NCBI RefSeq assembly: GCF_000611645.1
Contig: NW_014013588.1
Location: forward strand, 1-53,457
Reading direction: 5' to 3'
Length of the DNA stretch: 53,457 bases
Origin: Monoraphidium neglectum
Lineage: Eukaryota; Chlorophyta; Chlorophyceae; Sphaeropleales; Selenastraceae
Shown: one piece after another, positions 32,201 to 42,293 of the stretch
Position numbering within the stretch: position 1 is the stretch's first letter
How the letters are laid out: every line of letters begins with the position of its first letter
Notes under the pieces: generated by a model
Database searches by the model: none
The model's input: the letters and a program-made list of their open reading frames with translations, nothing else
What the model was told of the DNA's origin: nothing
Program-made: the position numbers and the translations under genes

Positions 32201-35200
32201 TGTGGTGCACTGAAGCCCGGGCCGAGCCCCGCGCTGCCCACCAGGGGTGGTGCCGGCGGCGAGGGCGTCTGGGCGGTCGTGGGTGCGACGCATGATGTCT
32301 TTAAACGCCTTGTCCACCTTTCCACGGTGTTGTGAGGGAAGCGGGCAGAGTGTGTTGGAGTTTGAAAACAAGCTGGATGTGGACATCAAGCGGCTGAGGC
32401 CCGCGGCAAAGGCTAGAGAGCAACCTGCCAGCGCGCCTCCCTCCAAAAAGTCAACTCAACTGACCTGCGCGAAGGCGCGCGCCTCGGCGGGCAGCTGTCG
32501 CTGTATGTCCGGCGCCGCGAACACCGGCTCCAGCGCCAGCCAGCCGCGCTGAACGTCCAGCCACGCCTCCAGCGTCGAGCGCAGCAGGCGCAGCTGGCGG
32601 TCAAGACGGTCGACGTCGGCCCTGGCGGGAGGCGGATGACGGGCCCAGCGGACAGTGCAACACAGCCCAGGAGGTCCTGCTCGTCAGCCGCATGGCGTGG
32701 CCCGTCCCCGAACCAATCCAGACCCATGGATCATCGAATGATTCCTGTCAAATGCCCACCCTAGGGTCAGATCACACCCACAAACCCTGTACAATGACAT
32801 CATTTTGTCGAGCCACGCGAGGAAACGCGCACCCACCTGACGCCCCCGACGTATCTGCTGGCGGCGATGGCGGCCAGTGCAATGAGGGAGTCCTCCAGCA
32901 GCTGGCTGACGTCGTCGGTGCCGGCCAGCAGCCAGGTGTCCTTCGCATCGCGGTAGGCACGCACGCCAAACTCGACGCCGCGCCACCTGGCACGCGGAAT
33001 GGTGTGAGGGGCCTATTGAGCACGCCGCCCAGGCTCAAGCGGCCGCCGGGGGGAGACTTACAGGTCGGGCCCCCAGCAGCACTGGGCACAAATTAACGCG
33101 TTTTGCGCCCCCTGAAGGAAGGCGCGTGGGGGGGTTTGAGTCTGCAAGCCTGGCCTGCGTATTGCCGGACGCCTGCCCCAGGCTCACTTGCCCGCCACCC
33201 TGTCGAGCAGCCCCTCCAGCGCCGCCTCCTGGCTGGCCTCGTAGCTGATCTGCACCAGCTGCTCCCTGTGGTCCACCGCCTGCGAATCAGAACGCGGCCA
33301 ATCATGCGTCACGCACCAAACCCTGTGAGGGGCACCCTCGACACCAGGGACAGCCAGACGACGCTGGCGCTAGGCGTTTTCTGCTAGGCACAGATGAATC
33401 AGCGGGACCACCCTCGGAGGAAAGGCAGCGGCAGCTGCCGCCTGCACACGCCGGCCCCCGAGGCCAAACTCACCCCGATCGCCAGGACGTCTGAGAGCGC
33501 CTTCTCCTCCCTCTTCTCGAGCCCGGCCCCCAACAGCTCCCCGATGGCGCCCCAGTGGCGCTCCCGGAGATCGGCGTTGCGCAGCGCGGTCACCGCTGGC
33601 AGCGCAAGCTGCCAATTCGAGACGCCGGCGCGGAGCGCCGCGGCGACGGGGTTGGGCGGCAGGCCGGCCTCCAGGCGGCGGCAGAGGCTGTGGGCGCGCT
33701 CGACCTGGGAGCATGGGCAAAGGGGTGTGATGTAATTGGGTAGGCAGGTTGGAAGGCGACGCTGCACGGGTGCGGGAGTTTGTTGGGTCCAACACAGGGC
33801 CCCAACTGACAAATCTGTGTCGCTCAAACAGCATGTAGATTAGTCAATAGGTCAAAGCATTGAACCCTGGGTCATGGTTGAGGGTCTACCTATCCCAAAC
33901 CCCAAATCTAAAACCACTTCATCTGGATCAAAAGCACCTTATTATGTTGAGCGCATTCCCCCACCTGCTCCTCTATGCCTGGAACGTCCAGGGCGAACAG
34001 CCTCTGCTCCACCCACGCGTGCGACGCCTCGTTCCACTCGCGCAGCCCGCGCCACAGCGCCGCCTTCAACTCCACCTCCGCGGCCACCTCCCCGAGGGCC
34101 TCCCATGCGGGCGGGTCGCCGCCGCATAGCGCCTGCAGCTCGCTGATGCGTGCGGCCGCCTCCTGCTGCGCCTGGACGCGGCGCAGCAGGTCGGCGGTCA
34201 CGTCCTCCATGCAAGGTGCGTCTGCGGATCAGCGATTTGGCAACGGCAACTTCATAAAACATTGTCAGCTTGGATTCCAAAGGATTCAACCAAAAGCCAG
34301 TGGAGCTTAGCTGGTGATGCTGTGAGGTTGTATTGATAGGGGTCAAGAGCGATTGCAGCGGCACACTCCCGCCGCGGCGAAGCTCGGCCGGCCGACGAGA
34401 TGCCCTGTAATCAGCGATTCCTGCGACAGCCCACCTTGGCTTTCGGATAGCAGAGCCTCGCTGCTGGTCTCCGCCTTGACGACCGCGACCGCCTGCATCA
34501 GGGCAGCCTCGGACTCAACCAGCTCCCTGAGGCAATCCATGGCGATTCAAGACGGGTGGGATGCAGTATACTTGGCAGTCGGGAGAAAAGTCCTATCAGC
34601 ATGGCTTCAAAAACATGTGAAACCTGACACATAGTTATCAAGACCATTCAGTTGCGAGAGACCCCGTGCGGCCGCCCATCGCCCCACCTCCTGAAGCGCT
34701 CCGCCAGCCGCTCCTTGGCGGCCTCCGCCGCCCACACGGCGTCACGCAGCGCCCACAACTGGGCACGGAGGGGGGTTCGGGCCACGTCATTGCCGTCGAT
34801 CCCAGCCAAGCGGAATCCCTTGCGTTCAGCAGCAACCAACCACAGCCTCAACATTTTTGGCGGACAGTATTTGGCAGTCATGCGTGCCCTTCCACGTCGA
34901 TTCCGGCAGCATTCTGGCGCCCTCAACGCCCGTCTCATGAAGCACCCCCCCCCCTCGCCGCTATCTGCAGCGTGTGTCCTCCCCGCATCCACGCACCTCC
35001 CCGTCCAATCCCGCCGCCGCCTCCCTGTCCTCCTGCGCCAGCTGAACCCCAAACTCTGACATGAGCTCGTAATGGGCCACCACCTGGCCGCAGCAGTATT
35101 TGAGGGCAGCCCCACGCATTAGGATCACTCCAGCAGACAAGGTTGCAGACTGAAGGCCTGGAGAGCATCCATACCAATGGCAAACCCATCACGTGATAGC

Positions 35201-38200
35201 CGGCCAGTCCGATGCAAACCCACTCTCAGGATCACAACATCCAGATGACAGCGCTCACATCATCGTGCCGCCTGTCCAGCTCCTGCCTCCGCGCCTCCAC
35301 CCGCCTCACGAGCTCGAGGTGCGCCACGAACTCCTCCGCGCTGCCGGGAGGCCGTGCTACCGCGTCGGCGAGCGACCGGACGTCGGCGACAAACGCGCGG
35401 CAGGCGGCGCGCGCGAGGTCCGGCAGCGGGGAGTGCACCTCGGAGATGCAGCGCTGGGGGGAGGGCTCCAGGGCGGCGGCCAGGCGGGCCTGGTGGACCT
35501 GCAGGATGCCCAGATGCCTGGAGATTAGGGGTGCGCCAGGTGGGCTGTTGGTCAGCAATTGTGATGCGTAACTGGAGTTTCTACACTGATCACACTTCTA
35601 CGCTGATGGACTCCTTTGGATTTCTATACACGCTATTAAGCGGATATGTACGAGGGGGTCTCAATCAAATAACTTGTGCATTCGTCAACGGCCGCACCGC
35701 AGCAGCTGTGCCCATGCCTGTGGTGTGCAGACAAGCTTTCAAACCTATGCAAAGGCATGCTGGCAGGCACTTGAGCATCTTGAAACTCTCCTTACCTGAC
35801 TGGTGGCAGGCGTCGAATCTCCTCCAGCTGCGCGGCATAGGTCTTCAGATCCCTGCACGTTTCAGCCCCAATGGCCGTGCGTGGATAGTCAGCACACGGC
35901 TGCCAACACCCATGTGCTCATGCGCGAGGCCTGCTGCTACCCCAGTTGGGTACCCCCACAATACCCTGTCTTTGACACCCTTGCCGCCCCTCAAGCCCCC
36001 ATGCCCCACCTCCTGAGGTCCTCAAGGCCCTTGCGGCCCTCCGCAACCTCACAAGCCAAGCCGTGACGCGAGACGCCCCTGGGGCGCGTGTAAGCGTTTG
36101 GGAGGGGTGAAATCGCTGGGTCACAGCCGCATATCTGGCTTCAAGCCAAGATTTTATGCAGCCCCAGATGACACAAGTCAAATCAACCATGGGTGCAGCC
36201 GGATTCCGCAACAACACACATGCGTGCATCCGCCGTCACAAAACGCGCGGTCCAGCAAAATCGCTCGGCCCACCTGTTTGCGCCGACGATGGCCGCCAGG
36301 TGCGCCATGCTGCCCGCGTGCCGCTGCCCCACCTTGGCGGCGGAAGCCACTGCACGTGCCAGCAGCTCCCTCAGGGCAGTTGCATCGGACTCTAGCATGG
36401 CCGGCAGCGGGCCCTCTGGGTCGGTGGCGAGGCCTCCTGGGGGTGCCTCCATGACGGCCTGCAAATTGTGAGGAGGGTGCGTAGGAGCAGGCGCATGCTC
36501 AGCAGCAGGGCTCCTGGAGTGGCCTTTGGAAGCCCAGAAAATGCACTCAAATGGCAGCTGAGATGGATTCGGAGTCAGCTGCTTTATCATTGTGTCGTAC
36601 AAGCGACACACCTGAAGCTGCGGCGCTAGCAGCAGCCGAGGCACGCGCCGCGCCACCACCAGCATGCGCTTCTGCGCGCTGACCAGGGCGTCTGCAAACG
36701 CATGGATTGCGGGCTCAAACACCAGCGCGTCCCGTTGCTGGATGCCGGATGCCTCGTGCAGCAGCAGCTGGAGGCGCAGCACCGGCAGCACCACACCCCG
36801 GCCTGGCTGCTGCTGAGTTTCCTCCTGCTGCGACGGCTCACGAAGCGCGCTGGTGAGGTGTGCATGCTGCCTCCCAGCTGCTGACGCTGTGACTGCAGGG
36901 ACAGGTTTGCCACTGCCAGGGACGAGGCTGCAGCTGCTGCTGCTGTACAGGTGGTTGCCAAAGAGCCCCTTAAGCTCCTCCTTGGGTGCTGCCTGCACGA
37001 CAAGGTGCAGCGGGCAGTCCTAAGAAGCACAGGTGTTGACCACCGGCATGGAGCAGGCGGTTAGTGGACTCCATGAACACCAGATGAGGTACGTAACATG
37101 TAGCTGAAGCAGCCGGCAAGTAATTACCTGCATCAGTGCGTGCAGCATGTCAGCCAGGCTGCCCAACACCATGCGTCTGAGGGCCTCGGCGATGTGGAAG
37201 TCCAGCAGCCGCACAAAACCTGTAGTACGTTCAAAAGAGGGGTGATGCAGGGACCGCGCCGTCTTGCACCAAGACAGCGCTGCATTCTTATAAGTTGGCA
37301 GTGCCGTCCTTGCCTGTTGAGTGAGGCACCCAAGGTGGAGATGAGCACAGCTGGACAGCCCCACAGTGCTGTTGCGAGCGGAACTTACCTGCAATCCTCC
37401 GCTTCTCGCTCCGCCTAGCTGCCTGCACGGCGTACGACACGGCGGCGCTGTCCTCGCCTACAGCGCAGCAATCCCCTGTCGACGCCCGCCTCAACGCGGC
37501 AGCGGCAGCAGGAGCGACCGCAGACGCTGCCTGCTGCTGGCCGCCGGGCCCGGCAAGCCCCGCCGCCGATTTCGAGGGCGCAGCTGCCATCTGAGCCTCC
37601 ATCGCCTGTAGGTCCGCCTCGCATGCGGCCTGCACTACTGCTAGCGCCCGCGACGACACCTGCGGCAGTGGGAATCGACGCGCACAACTCCCCAAAGCTA
37701 AGCGGTCGCAATCTTGCCATCGATGCGGAAAGCCGCAGCAAAAGTTTGAGCACAACCCCAGGGCACAACCGGTCAACATCAAGTTGTTGCAGAAAAATTT
37801 TACCTGCTGTCAACGCACAGCCGGATCTCATGCACATGCGCGCACCTGCTCAAGCTTTGCAACTGCCCCCTCGGCTGCTGCGCCGTGCAGCTCCACTAGT
37901 TCGTCGAGTGACATGGGCGCCGCCGGCTCCAACCGGTGCAGGCGGATTGCTTCCACCTCCAGGCAGGCCTCCCTGGCCAACGGAATGAGTAGGCTTGACT
38001 TGTCGCGAGCTGCCACTTGAAATTAGCCCATGGATCACATGGCGGTGAAACGCCCCAAGTGATGCAGGGCAGCTAAGGCGCGCGGTCCCACCTGACGTGC
38101 ACGAGCGCCTGGCGCAGGTGCGGGTGGAGTACAAACAGGCCCGCGCAGAGGCTGCCGCTGCTGCTTGCCAATTTGCGCTGGTGCACGCTGCGCCGCCAGA

Positions 38201-38882
38201 TGGCGAACGACTTCCACTCGCGGAACCGCCTGGGAGAGATGGGCGGGCGTGGTGCAGGCGCTTGCACTGCAAGCCCGCACAAACATCGCAGGCCTGCCGG
38301 ACAGCAGCAGTCCTCCTTGCAGTCAGCGCCTGCCATTTGCTGCAAGGCGCACCGCGTCCGCGCACCTGAAGACGTGGAGCTGCATCAGCCGCCCATGGAG
38401 CCGCGCCTCGCGCCTGAACTGGGCCAACGTGAGGAACTCTGTCGCCGGCGGCGCCCCTGGCCGCGCCGTGGCTCGCGTCACGCCCGTCGCGCTGAGCGTA
38501 ATGAACATCGCCAGCTGGGCCAGCTCGCTGTGTGTGGCGACCTGCACGCGCGTGTGCGCGTCAGCGTGACCGCAGCGCTGTGTCTAGCAGCCGCATAGGG
38601 CTTTCAGTCCGCTTATGGGGGATGCACTTGCAACACAGCATCCGCGCGTCACCATTCAATGTAATTTGAATGCCAAGTGGGGGGGTCACGAGATATTGTT
38701 GGCGACCGACCTCCAGGTCAAACGGGTTGAAGGGCAACGCGGCTGGGGCCGCGTGCTTCAGGTACACGAGCTCTGTCAGCTCCCCATCTTGGCCGCCCGC
38801 ATCCTGCAGCCGCTGCAGCAGCCCCTCCCACGCATGGGTGCGGGCCCGCACCGCCGCCGAGTCGTACGGGTCCTCCTGGCCC

Positions 38883-38921
<39 letters not shown>

Positions 38922-39530
38922 TGCTGCTCGCCGAGCCCGCCGGCATCTACAAGCGAAACGGGCAGCACCACTGCTGCCGCCGAGCCGGCGCAGTTGGCAG
39001 CGGGGGGCCGGGGTTGGGCTGGCGCTCCGGGCGCCGAACTGTAGCGGCCGTGCTCTGCTTTGGGAGGCGCAGCTGCCCTGCCGCCGGCAGTGCTGATGGA
39101 CGAAGCCTCCTGTGATGGCCCTGCTGTTCCTGGAGCAACATTCATAGCCAATGCTGTGGGCTGTGGGGACGCAGACGCCGCCCTGACCATAGGTTGGGAT
39201 ATTGGGGACACTCGTCGTGGCAGGGCAGACAGCGGCGTAGAGCGCTCGCTCTGCAGGGCTTGGTGCACAGATGGCTGCCAGGATGGCTGCTGCTGCTGCA
39301 GCTGCTGCTGCTGCTGCTGCTGTTGCTGTTGCTGCTGCTGCTGCTGCTGCTGCAGCTTCTGCTCGAAACCGTCAGGGGAGGGCGTGTCCCGTAACACCCC
39401 TAATCGCTGCCATGCCCCGCTTTCGCTGAAGTGCCCGAGCGGCGGGGTGCGCATGCGAGCGAGCGGCGGCAGTCGGTCTTCAGCTGCCGTTGAGCTCATG
39501 CGCCTGGCGCCGCACATCGCCGGCGCCACA

Positions 39531-39563
<33 letters not shown>

Positions 39564-40211
39564 TGCCATACAGGCACGTCGACTGCCTGGGGGCTGTCTC
39601 GGCCTCCAGACCTGTGAGTGCTGGTAGCTGCGAAGCAGGCCAGCATGGCATGGCTAAGAAGTGGTCATGATGGGATAGTGCAAACACTCACAAGCCATTT
39701 CGCAAGGCAGTTGCACAAGTTCTGGAAATTTCCAACATGAGCCAACTCTTGTCTTGGGTGACCTAGCTGTTGGCTCACCCGATGCGGCTCTTCGGGTCGG
39801 CGGGATCGGCACTTGCAGAGTGTCCGGCGTCGATGCAGCCGCAAAAGCCTTGATCGGAAGCCGCGGCAGACCAGACGGCGCTGCGCTACCGTCTGCTGTG
39901 CCCTCATGGCGTGTGAGCCGGCCGCTAGGGATCTGCTTCCCCTGTGGGTGTGTTGGCAGTGAGACGCCAGTGCGCCGAGTGGCGCAGTTGGCGGTCGGGC
40001 GGCCGTGCCTCGATCCGGCCGGGCGGAGCCAACTGCAGCACTATGCGAATCTCTCACTATATATGTATGCATTAAAGCACAAAATAATGCGAAGGAAGCG
40101 GCAGAGGCAGCCGCGCACCTGCGCGCCTAAGTACAGGCCTTGCCGCAGCCCGTGAGAGGTAGGAGACCCATTCCCTCCAACTTGACGCGTCTGGGCATTA
40201 TCACCGAACAT
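12149..40211 (-). CDS. Axonemal dynein heavy chain, inner-arm (single-headed) type
   Basis: Sixty-eight exons join in phase to 14,670 nt, about 4889 aa, from an ATG at 40209-40211 to a TGA at 12149-12151. The motor powers flagellar beating by ATP-driven sliding of outer-doublet microtubules. All landmarks are present in order: tail, linker, AAA1 ([36 protein letters not shown]), AAA2 (GQAGSGKTT), AAA3 ([18 protein letters not shown]), AAA4 (GVGGSGKSS), stalk with microtubule-binding tip, AAA5, AAA6 and C-terminal domain. The NPFDLE...[10 protein letters not shown] motif near the N-terminus resembles DNAH1/3/7/12-type chains, hence the inner-arm call; the exact orthologue (among Chlamydomonas DHC2-9 and 11) cannot be fixed by eye. 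It is longer than the usual 4000-4500 aa because of several Gln/His/Ala/Gly insertions. No frameshift or premature stop was found. Confidence 0.95.
12395..12421 (-). repeat. (CAG)9 tract encoding polyQ in the dynein C-terminal domain
   Basis: Nine in-frame Gln codons in the last dynein exon, within an insertion between the [13 protein letters not shown] and [11 protein letters not shown] landmarks. Confidence 0.9.
13615..13668 (-). repeat. (CAG)n tract encoding polyQ in dynein exon 66
   Basis: About 18 in-frame Gln codons followed by a looser Gln/Ser stretch, inserted after the conserved [17 protein letters not shown] segment. Confidence 0.9.
15310..15347 (-). repeat. (CAG)n tract encoding polyQ in dynein exon 64
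   Basis: An in-frame run of about nine Gln with Arg/Glu interruptions nearby. It is the second Gln tract of this exon. Confidence 0.85.
15616..15684 (-). repeat. Compound (CAT)n-(CAG)n tract encoding polyH-polyQ in dynein exon 64
   Basis: On the plus strand CTG repeats (15616-15660) pass directly into ATG repeats (15661-15684). On the minus strand this encodes eight His followed by about 15 Gln, in frame. Confidence 0.9.
16745..16798. repeat. 27-bp tandem duplication in a dynein intron
   Basis: Two adjacent 27-bp units (16745-16771 and 16772-16798) differ at one base. Each contains the palindrome GTCGAC. The repeat lies in the intron between exons 61 and 62. Confidence 0.85.
17482..17527. 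repeat. 23-bp tandem duplication in a dynein intron
   Basis: Two identical 23-bp units (17482-17504 and 17505-17527) lie in the intron between exons 58 and 59. Confidence 0.85.
19565..19590. repeat. (CA)n tract that contains a dynein splice donor
   Basis: On the minus strand exon 53 ends CAG at 19590 and the intron begins directly with GTGTGTGT, so the donor GT is the first unit of the repeat. Confidence 0.85.
20187..20290. repeat. Long (GT)n tract with CG-rich end in a dynein intron
   Basis: About 100 bp of GT dinucleotides with two GA interruptions, passing into GC/CA repeats, inside the intron between exons 51 and 52. Confidence 0.9.
21361..23150 (-). other. Dynein exons 44-48: AAA4
   Basis: Exons: 22972-23150, 22621-22774, 22297-22417, 21834-22116, 21361-21606 (residues ~2837-3164). 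Landmarks are [87 protein letters not shown] and [12 protein letters not shown]. The Walker B region reads VPDAAL where most axonemal chains have T/SDTQI. A Pro/Gln insertion lies in exon 47 and an Ala/Pro/Arg-rich one in exon 44. Confidence 0.9.
23349..25573 (-). other. Dynein exons 38-43: AAA3
   Basis: Exons: 25217-25573, 24965-25049, 24439-24679, 24116-24252, 23681-23900, 23349-23446 (residues ~2457-2836). Landmarks are [81 protein letters not shown] and EVIFGDF. AAA3 is a regulatory ATPase. A Gly-rich insertion follows the P-loop in exon 38. Confidence 0.9.
25729..27914 (-). other. Dynein exons 33-37: AAA2
   Basis: Exons: 27710-27914, 27167-27541, 26801-26924, 26126-26548, 25729-25941 (residues ~2011-2457). 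Landmarks are [16 protein letters not shown] (P-loop split by an intron), [55 protein letters not shown] and [11 protein letters not shown]2 binds ATP but does not hydrolyse it in known dyneins. A Pro/Gln/Glu-rich insertion interrupts exon 36. Confidence 0.9.
28193..30081 (-). other. Dynein exons 27-32: AAA1, the main ATPase site
   Basis: Exons: 29951-30081, 29651-29741, 29329-29410, 28968-29138, 28674-28823, 28193-28339 (residues ~1753-2010). FDYAYEYLG opens AAA1. The P-loop GPAGTGKTET is split by the intron 29742-29950. Walker B is [11 protein letters not shown], and [17 protein letters not shown] and [14 protein letters not shown] follow. All catalytic positions are intact. The intron 29411-29650 appears to start with GC instead of GT. 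Confidence 0.93.
29411..29650 (-). other. Probable GC-AG intron in dynein AAA1
   Basis: The conserved join [15 protein letters not shown] requires exon 28 to end at 29651 with CACAG and the intron to begin GCACGC. No GT nearby keeps both the frame and the family sequence. The 3' end is a normal AG at 29411-29412. Confidence 0.65.
30288..34221 (-). other. Dynein exons 17-26: linker
   Basis: Exons: 33965-34221, 33474-33704, 33188-33279, 32837-32986, 32465-32621, 32242-32317, 31916-32012, 31330-31615, 30650-31171, 30288-30451 (residues ~1076-1753). Family landmarks are [89 protein letters not shown] and [13 protein letters not shown]. The linker is the lever that swings across the AAA ring. Exons 24 and 25 contain Ala/Gly-rich insertions not seen in typical chains. 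Confidence 0.85.
34435..38541 (-). other. Dynein exons 4-16: tail
   Basis: Exons: 38366-38541, 38092-38229, 37846-37993, 37389-37659, 37128-37219, 36612-37019, 36274-36458, 36010-36078, 35796-35852, 35259-35517, 34997-35083, 34688-34758, 34435-34526 (residues ~392-1075). [11 protein letters not shown] and [16 protein letters not shown] are the conserved inner-arm tail landmarks. [17 protein letters not shown] is a further typical stretch. Exons 6, 11 and 16 had alternative acceptors; those listed keep phase and give the best family match. The tail docks the motor to the A-tubule through light and intermediate chains. Confidence 0.75.
38884..38927 (-). repeat. (CAG)n tract, dynein N-terminus
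   Basis: In-frame Gln run with Glu interruptions in exon 3, shortly before the NPFDLE landmark. Confidence 0.9.
39287..39354 (-). repeat. (CAG)n tract, dynein N-terminus
   Basis: Long in-frame Gln run with one Leu interruption in exon 3. Confidence 0.9.
39532..39564 (-). repeat. (CAG)n tract, dynein N-terminus
   Basis: In-frame run of about ten Gln near the start of exon 3. Confidence 0.9.
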
Positions 40212-41600
40212 CGCGTTCCGCACGAACTCAGATCAGGCTCATCGTCATTACCGCGGTCTACAGCCTCGCCTGGGCCATATCATTGACGTTGAAGACCTAT
40301 AACCTTATCAGTATACCTGCTGTGAGGAGAAGACCGTTGCCGAGATCAGATCTTTGTTGACTTTGTTGACTCTGGGGCGGCGGGAACACCACCACAACAA
40401 GCTGCAAGCATGCACTCACAGCAGAAGGCAGCTGACTTCGTGCAGAAAATAGCACATGATCCTCCCCACGACCACCCGCGCGGTTCTGCAGGCACCGTAC
40501 GGGCGCCAGCCCTCCCGGCTCACGTACCCGCTGTGCAGCGTGTTCTCTTGATGGCATCCGCAGCTGCTTGGACTAACCGCTCCTGCAGCGCTGAACCTCA
40601 CGGTATGCGAGACTTGCACTGTCTCTCGGTCACGACGCATCAAGCTTGAAATCAGCATTATTCAGGTTCATGTGGTCTTGCATCATCAGGGGGTTGTACA
40701 GGGCTTGCCCGTGTGGGGCCATCCTACTGACGGCAACCTGGGGGTAGGCCTTGCCGGGGCGAAATTTGCAAATGATTGTCACACAGATCACATGCTTGTC
40801 TCAATTGAAATCTTTCGCGAATGGGATGTGGGCATCCAACCGTGTTGATTTGTCACTGCTTTTGTGCACATCTAAGCATACCAGTACGTACCTCAAATCA
40901 AGATCGACAAGAGCTTCACGGCTGCATGTCTGTGTCTGTTCAGCTCTCACGCACTTTGACAAAAATGGTGCTCCGCACGTGCATGGCAACATGACAGGCA
41001 CTACACCCCAATCCCACACCCACGTCGTGAGGTGCACTGCATGCGTGTGTGTTGCATGCGTGTGTGTTGCACTGCATTAGTGGTTTGGCTGGCGCTTGGC
41101 TGGAGCCGGTGCTGAGTTGACGCCCATCTGGACTTCCCATACATGACACGGCAGGCCTCGTGTCCTAGCTGTAGTGCTGGGCATCACCATTGGCCCTGAT
41201 GCCTCTGCTGCTTATGAGTCGCCACGGTTGGCGTCTACTGGGGCCTTGTGTGTGTTGGTGCGTGGGTGCCAGCGTGGGGGTGAGCGGGTGGGTCGAGATC
41301 TTTTGGCTAGGTGTGCCTGCTCAGCAGTCAGACGGCTGTTGTCGCTTACACGGCTGTTTCGACGCTATGTCACCCGTTCATTGAACAATTGGTCGGCTAC
41401 GGTTGGCCCCGAGCTCACCCGTGCCCTTCACGGGTGTGCTGCGCATCCACAGTAAAATGGAGTCAGCGTCGTGAAACCGTCAATTGTACAATCACAGCCG
41501 TAGCAGAGCTGAAACCTGCGACCCTAGCTGAGGGCGGACCATCTGCTGCTGCCACCAGCGGCCATCACGCCGACGCGCCTCTCATCCCTCACCACGGGCC
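40212..41600. promoter_or_regulatory. Shared upstream region of the divergent dynein and helicase genes
   Basis: The two starts point away from each other across 1389 bp, so this region should carry both promoters and 5' UTRs. It is AT-richer than the exons, and no reading frame in it looks like a known protein. Short repeats include a 9-bp unit (CTTTGTTGA) twice at about 40351-40368. No element could be assigned to either gene with confidence. Confidence 0.5.
41038..41067. repeat. 15-bp tandem repeat x2
   Basis: The unit GCATGCGTGTGTGTT occurs twice in tandem in the shared upstream region. Coordinates are accurate to a few bases. Confidence 0.7.
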
Positions 41601-42293
41601 ATGGCATGTCCAGGGCAGGAGGACGCATGTGCCGCCGCACTACGCAAGTTGTGCTACGAGGCTCAGCTTGCGCACCCTGATAAGCCAGGTGCATCGCTGC
41701 CCGCCGCTTTGGGCGCCATCGGCCAGCTGCTCAAGCGCAAGACGTACTCGGGGCTCAAGACGTTCGTGCGCAACCAGCGTCCCCACGAATTTGCCGTGAT
41801 CAACCTCAAAAAAGGCCAGTACGTGGCTTGCCTCACCCTGCCGGCGGCTGGGGCCGCAGGCAATGCAGGCTCCCTCAGCTGCGGCCTGTGCGGCATCTCC
41901 TGTAGCAGCGCCTTTAACCTGCAGCAGCACCTGGAGGGCAAAGCGCACCAGGCAAAGGCAGCATCCGAGGAGGGCAGGCTCTGGTGCAGCCTGTGCTCTA
42001 CGCGGTCGCCCAACGCGGCCGCGCAGGCGGCGCACGTCCGCGGCGCCCGCCACAAGGCGGCGCTGCTGCAGCGCTCCAATGCGGCAGGCGGCGCCCTGGG
42101 CGCAAGCCAGGAGGGTGTCGAGGTGGCGCTGCAGCCGGCAGAGATCACAGGGCTTGCGCCCGGGCAGGTCAAAGTGGCATCTCTGCTCATCACCAACAGC
42201 GGCCATGCCGTTGTGCGCGTGGCGGCGGTGTCCCAGATGCGGGCCGTGCCAGGCGTGGTGGTGTCGTCAATGGCTGACGGGCAGTGTCTGTGG
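41601..42293 (+). other. Helicase exon 1: N-terminal helical domain and paired zinc fingers
   Basis: Residues 1-231. Residues ~1-75 (LKRKTYSGLKTFVRNQRPHE, then FAVINLKKGQYVACL) have the look of a small winged-helix such as a LOTUS/OST-HTH domain; this is only a resemblance. Residues 94-116 and 129-151 are two fingers with identical spacing C-x2-C-x12-H-x5-H, the U1/matrin-like pattern, encoded at 41880-42053. The exon ends at the donor TGG|GTGAGC. Confidence 0.75.

Larger units (their letters stand above)
38711..40211 (-). other. Dynein exons 1-3: low-complexity N-terminus
   Basis: Exons: 40119-40211, 39779-39941, 38711-39627 (residues 1 to about 391). The start [10 protein letters not shown] has purine at -3. 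An upstream GTG in frame exists but is not needed. The segment is Gln/Ser/Pro/Ala-rich, with three Gln runs, and ends in NPFDLE, where the conserved inner-arm tail motif begins. Exon 2 carries Ser/Pro/Thr-rich sequence of no recognised family. Confidence 0.7.

Noticed and set aside
40751..41455. Plus-strand open frames in the dynein-helicase gap
   Set aside because: They are repeat-driven (CVCVACVCV) or Arg/Leu-rich without conserved pattern, and no splice model links them to the helicase.
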